From the IMG/VR virus record IMGVR_UViG_3300030451_002487, positions 1-38,902 of that record: DNA of 38,902 nucleotides, one strand, 5' to 3'. Under the pieces are notes generated by a model. The model saw nothing but the letters and a program-made list of their open reading frames with translations, ran no database searches and was not told the DNA's origin. The position numbers were made by a program, and so were the translations under genes. Within the stretch, counting starts at the first letter, position 1, and each line of letters opens with the position of its first letter. Positions 31,202 to 38,902 of this stretch are shown here, one piece after another. Source of the DNA: a virus.

Positions 31202-33424
31202 CTAACCTACGTGTGCCTCATCCTTCAATCCTGTAAATTCCCAAGACCAATCTAATTGATTTGCTGTTAGTTTATTGGGTGTCAAAGTATTCACCGCACC
31301 AACAGTAATACCCACCCTTGCTACTTGAATATTATCCGTGGCTATACCCGCTATACTTGAATCACCGCTTAAATGTTCGACATATACATCAAACATATCG
31401 TTGGTAAAATTTTCCATTTCATCAACATAAGAATAATACAAAGTAGTATTTGCGCCATCATATAGACATTTAATTGTTTTTCTATGCACTAGATTATGCG
31501 CAGCATCCCCAACATATACCGTACAGTCAAAGGATTGGAACGTGTCTAAGACAGACCCATCACCCGACAAAACGACATTGAAAAGGGCTTGTTTGCCTGC
31601 TGCGGCAATTTGATAACTTGCGTTTGTACCCGAACCACTAACCCTAACACAGTTTCCTTGAGTAGTCACAGCAGTTAAGTTTTGGGTTGCGGCAGAGTAT
31701 GTGGGTTTGCCTAGTGTGCCTGTGGCAAATTCGTATTGTGTAAATAATCCGTCACTACGGTTAAATTCTACTTCTCCCGTTCCATAGCCACCTCTAATTC
31801 TAGAATCCCCTGTCAAGTCTCCGGTAAAGCGACCTGTACCGTTTACGTCTAGTCTGTAGGAAGGCGTGCTGTCTCCTATTCCGAGATTACCATCACCTGT
31901 CAGTCTCATTCTTTCATTAGAATCGTTATAGAATATCAAGTCCTTGTCCGTTGATGCCTCCCATCTGAGATAAGCATGGTTTCCGGTTTCTTGTATGCCT
32001 ATTTTGAAATTAACTAGGCTACCATCTTGGGCCAACCAAATCATAGGGTTGTGTGACTCGGTATCGTTTTCTATATCGGCTTCAATCTTTAGGGTCACAT
32101 CACCTGTACCCGATGCTAGATGAAGCATGGTATCAGGGCCGTTTACAGTAGTAGCCCCATTTCTTGTAAATGGGAATTGACCTATTCCTAGATTACCATC
32201 AGCAGTAAGCATCATCTTCTCAGTTAGATTAGCACCCGAACCATCGCCTTGAGAAGTCAAAAACGTAAGCGCACCATCGAAGTGTCCGGGGTCGTTGGGC
32301 CTGCTTGAGATACCACGAATCTCAGCAACGGTAGTGACATTGTTGCTATTCTCGTTCATGGCGTATTGTAGTCTACCCAAAACAAACTCTGTTGTTCCAC
32401 CCAAGAAGTTGTTGGCATCGAAGTGAGCCATCTGTATGATACCGGGGTTGCCCGTAGACCTACCGGAGACTCTTATCTGCGGGTCTGTCGCGCCTGTTCC
32501 TAAGTTAGCAGAATTCGGTGCGGCACTTCCCGCGTAGCCTGTCCCATCTGCATCATTAAACTCGCCTATCTTTATTCCGCCTCTTACGCATAGTGAGTCA
32601 GTTGGTGCTGCGACACCTATTCCGAAACGACCTGATGTATCAATGACAGCATGGGTGGTGCTATCTTCAACAATGCGGAAATTATCACTATCTCCACCCC
32701 TTGCCTGTAATTTCCAATGAACCGCATCGTTCTTTATCTCAAGAGCAGGGTTGCTATTTGTACCCGTATCTTCTATTAGTATTTTTTCGCCGCCACCCGA
32801 ACCTTTTAGATGAAGTTTAGCATCGGGCTGTGCGGCGTGGGTAAAAGAAGAACCTATGCCTACCTCACCATCATCTGCAATCATCAGTTGGGTTGCGCCT
32901 GCTTGGTCGCGGAAATGGTGATGTGAGAAAGTGCCGCTTCTACCCGAAACGTAATTCATTCCGATAGAGTCAGTCCACTTGTCACCATAGAAGTCGAAGT
33001 AAATCTGAGAAGTGTGAATATTACTGCTAGTAAATCTAACTCGGAAGTCCATACCTACCCCTCTACCACCATCCGTGTCTAACCCGTTATCTAGTTTGAG
33101 AAGTGTTTTATGCGTAGTACCCGTATCAGATATATGAAGAAGGGGTACTTTAGCAGACATGGTTTCCGCAGAAACAAGGCTTAACTCTACACCCGAACCT
33201 TCTGTCCTAATCTCACCATCAGCCGTGTAAACTATATCCACGTTAGAAGAACCGTCACCCACATAAATATCAGCAGATGTATCTCCTATGTCTATAGTGC
33301 CATCAGCCACAATAGTTAGATTACCGCTTGTATCGAGAGAAATAGTAGACTTGGCCGCCGCAGTAGTAGGATTGAAAAACTCAATCTTCCTTGAAGCGGG
33401 AGTGACCTTTACTGAATCTACCAT
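31202..33424 (-). CDS. Large tail fibre protein with GIG repeats
   Basis: The 740-residue protein is built of fibre repeats. The motif (D/S)G.(V/L/F)GIG followed by (K/M)L(H/D)(L/V) occurs at least four times (for example DGEVGIG..AKLHLKG, SGRFGIG, DGNLGIG..TMLHLAS, DGNLGIGDSTPSYRLDVNG). These are typical of long fibres from many phages. The N-terminus (DSVKVTPASRKIEFFNPT) probably attaches to the particle. The C-terminal 140 residues form a distinct beta domain. The ATG overlaps the upstream stop (TAATG). Confidence 0.78.
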   Translation of the reverse strand: MVDSVKVTPASRKIEFFNPTTAAAKSTISLDTSGNLTIVADGTIDIGDTSADIYVGDGSSNVDIVYTADGEIRTEGSGVELSLVSAETMSAKVPLLHISDTGTTHKTLLKLDNGLDTDGGRGVGMDFRVRFTSSNIHTSQIYFDFYGDKWTDSIGMNYVSGRSGTFSHHHFRDQAGATQLMIADDGEVGIGSSFTHAAQPDAKLHLKGSGGGEKILIEDTGTNSNPALEIKNDAVHWKLQARGGDSDNFRIVEDSTTHAVIDTSGRFGIGVAAPTDSLCVRGGIKIGEFNDADGTGYAGSAAPNSANLGTGATDPQIRVSGRSTGNPGIIQMAHFDANNFLGGTTEFVLGRLQYAMNENSNNVTTVAEIRGISSRPNDPGHFDGALTFLTSQGDGSGANLTEKMMLTADGNLGIGQFPFTRNGATTVNGPDTMLHLASGTGDVTLKIEADIENDTESHNPMIWLAQDGSLVNFKIGIQETGNHAYLRWEASTDKDLIFYNDSNERMRLTGDGNLGIGDSTPSYRLDVNGTGRFTGDLTGDSRIRGGYGTGEVEFNRSDGLFTQYEFATGTLGKPTYSAATQNLTAVTTQGNCVRVSGSGTNASYQIAAAGKQALFNVVLSGDGSVLDTFQSFDCTVYVGDAAHNLVHRKTIKCLYDGANTTLYYSYVDEMENFTNDMFDVYVEHLSGDSSIAGIATDNIQVARVGITVGAVNTLTPNKLTANQLDWSWEFTGLKDEAHVG

Positions 33425-36114
33425 TAACTAACACCCCCAAACCTTCTTTTAACAGTACCATCACTAGCATAGTGTTTTGTAATTGTTGCATTAGTGTTAT
33501 TTTTATTAGCATCGGGGTTTCCGTAGATTTGTGTAGATACATCATTTTGTGGGTTAGATGTTGAAAGAATCATTTGTATTGGTTTCATATACCAACCTTC
33601 CCATGAATCGCTATCGTTCTGCACGATACCACCTATAATGTATCTAGGATAAGGTATAGCGGGAACAGTATAGGTCAAAGTTTGCCAATCGGTATTACTT
33701 TCCATAGAAGCAAATTGTTGAATGTAATGCCCACCCTCATGCACCGCTAAGAAATAATTACTCGTATTGAGATAGCCTGTGATACCTCTCGAATGGGTGT
33801 TGTCAGTATCAGAAGAAAACTTACCTATGGGCGTTCCTACCCACAATCTAGGTTCTGTGCCACTAAACCCTGTCCCTAGTGGTTTGACTGTCACTTTTAC
33901 GGTACAGGTTGCGTTAGCGGGAACATATATGCTCTCTACTAAAGCGGCTTGCTCTCCGTCATCGTGGCTAGACCTCTTAACGACATAGGCTTTCTCAGAG
34001 TCATCCCAACGCCAAGACATATAATAACTCCAATTCTGCACATTGTTATACTCAAAGTTATTTTCTATTATTCTTCCTATACTCATTTCGGGGAAATAAC
34101 CCTGCCTCGCAGAATAGCCTGAGCCGCTAATCCTGTGTTGTCCGTTTGTGGCGGGTTCTGTATTATCGTTATAGTATTCAATACCATGAAACCTACTATG
34201 TAGGAAAGTCCACTTCCCCACTTGAGAATCCATGTAGGGGAATTTTAGATAGCCGTCTTTACAATCAAAGTTAAAGAAAAGACCATTACCACCCACAGTC
34301 CTATAACACCTTACGGAGTCATTCGTACTGACATTGTTTATCATATTATTTACGCTTGTGTTGTATAGAGTTTCAATGAATATACCCCTGTTATTTCTAC
34401 CGCTATAACCGTATGCTAACTCACCTTCTTCACCTATTCCCCTAAAGTTAAAACCATTTCCTGTATTAGCATAAGCAAAATTGTTAAAACCGCATCCGTT
34501 TGGTTCGTGATACCAAGCAAAGCCATTTAGACCCTGCGTAGAAACTGAGCATCTAACGACTGCACCCCTAAAATCGTAAGACCAAAAGCCACCCCAAGAC
34601 CTAGTTTCTGTTGGGTTGCATTGTATGGCAAGCCCTTCTATGTATGGTTCACGGTCTGATTTCTGATACTCTATACTTATGTCAGAATATACGGGGTTGC
34701 TATATGAGTTTGCATTCCAAGCGTTGCCTTGTAAATCTGTACCATTACCTGTTCCTACGGTAGATGCTCTACCTCTTATAGTCACACCCTGATACACACT
34801 ACTTTGATTACTCCCTATATTCTTGAACCAAACGTCTTTCAGAATTAACTTTCTAGTCCAATTGTTAGTGTGTTCTACATAATAGTAAGTAGCGTTAGTA
34901 GAGGCTACAACATCATTTGCGCCTGTATTTTGCGCCCCTATTACAATATCCCTAGTCATGCGTGTCACCAACGCACCCACAGGCACTACATACCCTATGG
35001 CCGCAGTAAGCGTAAGTGTATTACTACTTCTGCTTTGGACAACGTGCATAACTGAATCACCCCCAAACGTAGTTTCATAATACGCGGGTCTACTACTACT
35101 GCCTGTTTGTCTATAAATACGCCTAGCCGCCGCAGCAGCAGAACCCGCCTCTAGTGGATATTCAATCAGAATAACATCTCCCGCTTCAAACTTCTCATCC
35201 TGTGCTAGTGTTATTGTCGTATCAGTAGCGGCTCTTGCTACCGTAGCAACAGTAGCACACTTTCGCACCTTATCATCATCGTAATGTGCTTTTTGTGTAC
35301 CCGTAGTGTAAACTACGGTGTCGGCTAATTGCGTTGAGTTTCCTGTGATAGTATAATCGTCTTCGTTAGTCAAATTCTTTAATGAGATTACGTTGCCATT
35401 TATTGACTTGATTCTAGCAATATTATGATATGTAGTACCGAATGTGACAATTTGATTAGGTCTATATTGCTTACCATTACCTACTGTAATAGTAGAGCCT
35501 GAAACACCGCTAGAAGACGCAATAGGAGAGTCCGGGCCTACAAAGTGACGGAAGTATATTCTATCGGGGGAAGTGCTTGTATCAACCTTAGTAATCCAAA
35601 ACCCTTCGTCTTGTTTTCTTATTGGGCTGTAATCTACATTTCTAATGTGTTTGCCATTGTTATTGAAAACAGAAAACCACTCGCCTGCGGCAAACTTACT
35701 AGCATCGTCTACTTCAAAATAGGTAGAGTTTAAATCGTGACCGCCGGATAACTTAGTGGTGGGCATACCATCAGAACCTTCTGCTATGTGAGAAACATTT
35801 GCCTCATTCTCAAACCAAAGCCCATGTAAGTCTCCCCTAGCCCCCTTGAATAAAATCTTAGAACCGGGTTTCTGATGTAGTGTGCCGCCACCATCAATAG
35901 TCATTTTACCGTTCATATTCATCTCTGCTGAGTGAACCAAAATACCGTCAATATCTACATCACCAAAACCATCTCCGACTGCTTGCGCTACTGAGTACGT
36001 CACAGTATGTCCACTAGCAATATTTACTGTGTCGTTTTGTTGGGGAAGTGAGCCGCCATTCCAAGTAGAAGTAGAATGCCAATTTCCGCTTTGTGTAGAA
36101 ACTATGTTTGCCAT
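33424..36114 (-). CDS. G8-domain beta-helix tail spike
   Basis: The 896-residue protein opens with a G8-like domain (SGNWHSTSTWNGGSLPQQND, then VNIASGHTVTYS). A long region of short beta strands with Asn, Gly and aromatic residues follows, suggesting a right-handed beta-helix (about 60-690). A C-terminal jelly-roll-like carbohydrate-binding domain comes after (about 730-860: CTVKVTVKPLG, TLTYTVPAIPYPRYIIGG). Such spikes often bind or cut cell-surface glycans. No catalytic triad can be assigned by eye. It starts with a TAATG overlap with the small gene upstream. Confidence 0.7.
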   Translation of the reverse strand: MANIVSTQSGNWHSTSTWNGGSLPQQNDTVNIASGHTVTYSVAQAVGDGFGDVDIDGILVHSAEMNMNGKMTIDGGGTLHQKPGSKILFKGARGDLHGLWFENEANVSHIAEGSDGMPTTKLSGGHDLNSTYFEVDDASKFAAGEWFSVFNNNGKHIRNVDYSPIRKQDEGFWITKVDTSTSPDRIYFRHFVGPDSPIASSSGVSGSTITVGNGKQYRPNQIVTFGTTYHNIARIKSINGNVISLKNLTNEDDYTITGNSTQLADTVVYTTGTQKAHYDDDKVRKCATVATVARAATDTTITLAQDEKFEAGDVILIEYPLEAGSAAAAARRIYRQTGSSSRPAYYETTFGGDSVMHVVQSRSSNTLTLTAAIGYVVPVGALVTRMTRDIVIGAQNTGANDVVASTNATYYYVEHTNNWTRKLILKDVWFKNIGSNQSSVYQGVTIRGRASTVGTGNGTDLQGNAWNANSYSNPVYSDISIEYQKSDREPYIEGLAIQCNPTETRSWGGFWSYDFRGAVVRCSVSTQGLNGFAWYHEPNGCGFNNFAYANTGNGFNFRGIGEEGELAYGYSGRNNRGIFIETLYNTSVNNMINNVSTNDSVRCYRTVGGNGLFFNFDCKDGYLKFPYMDSQVGKWTFLHSRFHGIEYYNDNTEPATNGQHRISGSGYSARQGYFPEMSIGRIIENNFEYNNVQNWSYYMSWRWDDSEKAYVVKRSSHDDGEQAALVESIYVPANATCTVKVTVKPLGTGFSGTEPRLWVGTPIGKFSSDTDNTHSRGITGYLNTSNYFLAVHEGGHYIQQFASMESNTDWQTLTYTVPAIPYPRYIIGGIVQNDSDSWEGWYMKPIQMILSTSNPQNDVSTQIYGNPDANKNNTNATITKHYASDGTVKRRFGGVS

Positions 36115-36263
36115 TATCTTATCTCTCCTATCTCATCTTCTTCTCTATCTACGATTATTTTTTGTATACCATCTTCTTCTATAATCGTTATAATAACTTC
36201 ATTACCATCGTTAAATAGTATGTCTCCCACTCCGTCTTCTATTACAAATATCACTCTAGGCAT
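36114..36263 (-). CDS. 49-aa acidic protein
   Basis: This 49-residue protein starts MPRVIFVIEDGVGDIL and is strongly acidic at the end (DREEDEIGEIR). It has alternating strands (NEVIITIIEEDGIQKIIVD). It overlaps the fibre stop by 13 bases and the spike start by TAATG, and GAGGTGG lies before its ATG. These overlaps support translation. No family is recognised. Confidence 0.6.
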   Translation of the reverse strand: MPRVIFVIEDGVGDILFNDGNEVIITIIEEDGIQKIIVDREEDEIGEIR

Positions 36264-38902
36264 TCTTCCACCTCTAATTTCTCTACGTCTTTACGTTCTC
36301 CTTGAATAAAGTAAAAGTATTTGAGCATTTGGTTTCTCTTCTTTGATGCTACCCTTACCTTACCGTTTTTAATCTGTTTTACGAATAACTCTTGATGTTC
36401 TCCTATAGGAGTCAATTGCACGGTTATCGTGTCTTCATCTACTAGCCCTTCCCAATAGTCCGGTAGGGTAATCACACTAGCGTTATGCTGTCCTCTCACA
36501 TAGACTGCGTGTTCCGGCCCTTCAAGAGAACCGTGATGTAATCTCATGTTAGGCTTGGTTGGGTGGTCTATAGTAAATTCTTTTGTTGTAGCCTGTAATG
36601 ACCCGTCTACTAAAACTCCTACACCCGTTCCATCTTGCTTGACATGGAGAACTGCCTCATCTGAATACTGACTATCATCATGTAAATAGACTAATGCCGC
36701 ATCCATGTTGTCTGCTGATTGGTTTCTATAGACCTTTAGGCTGTGGCCGGAAGTTGCCCCGTTATCTATTGTTAAACAGCCGGAAGTATCAAAAGAGGCT
36801 ACTACCCCGCTACCAAATGTCCCATTATTTACAGCGAAGTTAATTTTCTTACTTCCGCCACCTTGTAGTGTTAAACCGTCTGATGAATAACCTACCATCG
36901 CCCTTGTATTACAAATACCCATATATGTTCCCGAAGTATTACCATCATTCAATTCTAGTAATTTACCTGCCGCACCCGTAGTAATATCCACAGGAACGGA
37001 GAAGACAGCAGGGCCGCTACCCGGAGGGATTTCAAATCTTTTCATAGTAGATAGGTTAGCCGCCGCATCTGTGTCCGAAGCCTCATTTGTAAAGAAGCGT
37101 AAACCACTATTATTGAAGGTAATAATAGACCTTGCCGCAGAAGTGCCGCTTTGTCCACCGCTTACAGACAAACCACTTTTCCTAAACCCAAAGATTCTAT
37201 GATAAGAATTCAAATCTGTTTCACTTGTTTGGCTAGTAGCGGGGTTTATTCTAATGCCCGACCATTGGTCTGCACCATCGCTCGTATCGCGTAGGTGTAA
37301 AGGAGATTTAACATCTGCGCCCGTTCCTATACCTACCCTTTGGTCGCCCGTATCAAGATATAGTGCGGTTGCGGCAGTCCCATCGTATACTCTATATTGT
37401 GTATCATTCCCGCTTGAGCCTAAACCAATATTTATTGTCCTGTAATAATCGGGAGAAAGTGTGCTAGAGTTAGTTTCTCCATCTGTTGTGGGAGTGGTTG
37501 TAGCACCTGTTGTTGTGTTATACCAATTCCAAGAAGTAGCAGGTATGTTATCCCCGTGTCTAACATTCTGTACGATTTGCAGATATTTCTTATTCCAAGC
37601 GTTGTTATTTCGGTAGTATAGGGTTGCCTTCGGTGCAGTACCTCCGCTACTATGGTCGAATACCATTAGGTAGGTATCTTGGGCAGTTGAAGCGTAAGGC
37701 CCATGAATATTGAAATCCTTAGTCCACCAAGTAGTAGCAAACTCGCCGCGAATGACTAAATCATGCCAATCAGTAGCATTTCCTCTTTGAGTGACCTTTG
37801 CATGGAATGAGAATGAATCATAGTTAGTTCCATCCATAACCCAATCGCAAACCTTAATCCACTTGTTTGCGTTATTTCCATCGTAGATTCCTAATGTGTA
37901 TGAGTTAGGAGTCCATTGTCTGTTATCATTTCCTCGCAATTCGCCGTGAGATACTACTTCTTTATCATCTATTGTCATCGTTAGGGCTTGTGTACCGCTT
38001 CCGGGGTCATCAGAATACAGTCTGATTTTACCTGTATGTCCGGGTATCAAGTCTATGGTATTCCACATCGAAGTCCCACCTTGACCGATAGTGATAACCC
38101 CGCTATTGTTATGCCCTATGATGTTGCGAAGATAGCCATTGGATTCGTGATACCAATTAGCCGCACCTATTGTAGCAATAGCGGCAGTATCGGAAGAATC
38201 AGTACCACCACCTGTGACTGCCGCATAAGTTCCTGTTGGGTCTATTCTAGTAGTACCATGCACCTCTAATTTACCATGAGGGGTTGTATCTCCTATTCCT
38301 ACATTACCACTATCTACAATTGTCATTGCGGTTGCTAGGGAGTTTAGAGGGAAACTACTATCCCCACCTTGATTTGCTGTACCCGCATTTGCTACCTTGA
38401 ATACTATGTCTCCACCTGCACCCGTTCCCTTACCTTGCCCACCTTGAAGAGTAAGCGTTCCACCCGCTATGTTGTCTGTAGTCCCGGCTTCCGGGCTTCC
38501 GGCAATTATTGAAAGGGCTTTACCTGCCGCATCATCGGCAGTATCTCCAACCTTTATTTCTTTATCTCTATTATTAACCGAGGCGAGTGTAAGATTACCC
38601 AAGTAATTGATTTTGAAGACTTCTGTATTATTGCCACCACCACTTACGCCATTTTGAGTATAGAAGATATGCGCCCCCCATTGCCCGTCTACTTGATACT
38701 GAGTTTGCGTATTACCAATAATCTTTAAATTAGCACCGTCATCCCTGAATAACGAATCAGCAACCTTCAAGCGAGTAGTCTGTAGTGTTCCCGAAGATGG
38801 GTTGTAAGTTAAATCGCCATCCATTTCCAAGTCTTGAAGTCCGGTAGATGAAGCCGCACCTGCTACGAAAGTAATAAGGTTAGCCTCATCCGTGCTTTCG
38901 TT
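36251..38902 (-). CDS. Tail fibre protein, 5' end beyond the window
   Basis: The frame is open through the right edge: upstream of the first candidate start (TTG at 38830) it continues NESTDEANLITFVAGAASST, then GLQDLEMDGDLTYNP, a standard fibre opening. The gene is therefore partial; at least 883 residues are seen. It has GIG repeats (SGNVGIGDTTPHGKLEVHG, DQRVGIGTGADVKSPLHL). It ends in a conserved tip domain (FTIDHPTKPNMRLHHGSLEG, PEHAVYVRG, ITVQLTPIGEHQELFVK) also common in marine phage fibres. The peptidase S74 motif is absent. The start lies outside the window. Confidence 0.82.
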   Translation of the reverse strand, partial: NESTDEANLITFVAGAASSTGLQDLEMDGDLTYNPSSGTLQTTRLKVADSLFRDDGANLKIIGNTQTQYQVDGQWGAHIFYTQNGVSGGGNNTEVFKINYLGNLTLASVNNRDKEIKVGDTADDAAGKALSIIAGSPEAGTTDNIAGGTLTLQGGQGKGTGAGGDIVFKVANAGTANQGGDSSFPLNSLATAMTIVDSGNVGIGDTTPHGKLEVHGTTRIDPTGTYAAVTGGGTDSSDTAAIATIGAANWYHESNGYLRNIIGHNNSGVITIGQGGTSMWNTIDLIPGHTGKIRLYSDDPGSGTQALTMTIDDKEVVSHGELRGNDNRQWTPNSYTLGIYDGNNANKWIKVCDWVMDGTNYDSFSFHAKVTQRGNATDWHDLVIRGEFATTWWTKDFNIHGPYASTAQDTYLMVFDHSSGGTAPKATLYYRNNNAWNKKYLQIVQNVRHGDNIPATSWNWYNTTTGATTTPTTDGETNSSTLSPDYYRTINIGLGSSGNDTQYRVYDGTAATALYLDTGDQRVGIGTGADVKSPLHLRDTSDGADQWSGIRINPATSQTSETDLNSYHRIFGFRKSGLSVSGGQSGTSAARSIITFNNSGLRFFTNEASDTDAAANLSTMKRFEIPPGSGPAVFSVPVDITTGAAGKLLELNDGNTSGTYMGICNTRAMVGYSSDGLTLQGGGSKKINFAVNNGTFGSGVVASFDTSGCLTIDNGATSGHSLKVYRNQSADNMDAALVYLHDDSQYSDEAVLHVKQDGTGVGVLVDGSLQATTKEFTIDHPTKPNMRLHHGSLEGPEHAVYVRGQHNASVITLPDYWEGLVDEDTITVQLTPIGEHQELFVKQIKNGKVRVASKKRNQMLKYFYFIQGERKDVEKLEVEECLE

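Noticed and set aside
36251-36650. Peptidase S74 auto-cleaving domain at the fibre end
   Set aside because: The usual SDxRxKxxI motif and catalytic Ser-Lys pair are not seen. The end matches a different, non-cleaving tip domain.
38830-38830. Complete fibre gene starting at 38830
   Set aside because: The codon there is TTG, and the frame continues upstream to the edge with a typical fibre sequence, so the gene is partial.

Overview
This window looks like part of the genome of a head-tailed double-stranded DNA virus of an archaeon. The left third (about 88 to 12579, + strand) is a compact DNA replication module. The right two thirds (12576 to 38902, - strand) is a siphovirus-like tail and fibre module. 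The two modules converge and their stop codons overlap. An archaeal host is inferred from several things: an RFC-type clamp loader, a primase fusing small- and large-subunit parts, an ERCC4-type nuclease, archaeal TATA-like boxes about 27 bp before predicted transcript starts, and GGTGA ribosome-binding sites. The overall gene set resembles the magroviruses known from metagenomes of Marine Group II Euryarchaeota (Poseidoniales). That assignment is an inference from gene content, not a database result.

Replication module, left to right: RFC small-subunit-like clamp loader, an OB-fold-like putative ssDNA-binding protein, a GroES-like co-chaperonin, a group I GroEL-type chaperonin, a RecA/Sak4-like ATPase, a sliding clamp, an HTH protein, family B DNA polymerase, a zinc-ribbon protein, a Cas4/RecB-like Fe-S nuclease, a 53-aa zinc-ribbon protein, a 41-aa membrane protein, a fused PriS-PriL primase, a 46-aa zinc-ribbon protein, a Mom-like DNA-modification enzyme and an ERCC4-HhH nuclease. 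Most neighbours overlap or lie within a few bases, as in translationally coupled operons. An identical 16-bp promoter-like element occurs three times in this module. No replicative helicase, RFC large subunit or ligase is seen here.

Structural module, in its direction of transcription (right to left): a 5'-truncated tail fibre, a 49-aa protein, a G8/beta-helix spike, two more fibre proteins, a tail-assembly-chaperone-like protein, a cluster of small proteins (coiled coil, a 20-aa micro-ORF candidate, a 55-aa protein, a membrane-coiled-coil-SAP protein, a coiled-coil/membrane protein), head-tail connector, neck protein, tail terminator fused to a beta-sandwich, major tail protein, two small proteins, a tail assembly chaperone pair with a canonical -1 slippery heptamer, tape measure protein, and a 2739-residue tail hub. 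The order connector, neck, terminator, tail tube, chaperone, tape measure, hub is the classical siphovirus order. Terminase, portal and capsid genes are absent and presumably lie outside the window.

The most notable points are a bacterial-type GroES-GroEL pair in an otherwise archaeal replication operon, two short promoter-like DNA families with fixed spacing to start codons, the -1 frameshift site, the Mom-like gene, the fused primase, the very large insertion in the tail hub, and a GxGY beta-repeat that recurs in three different virion proteins.
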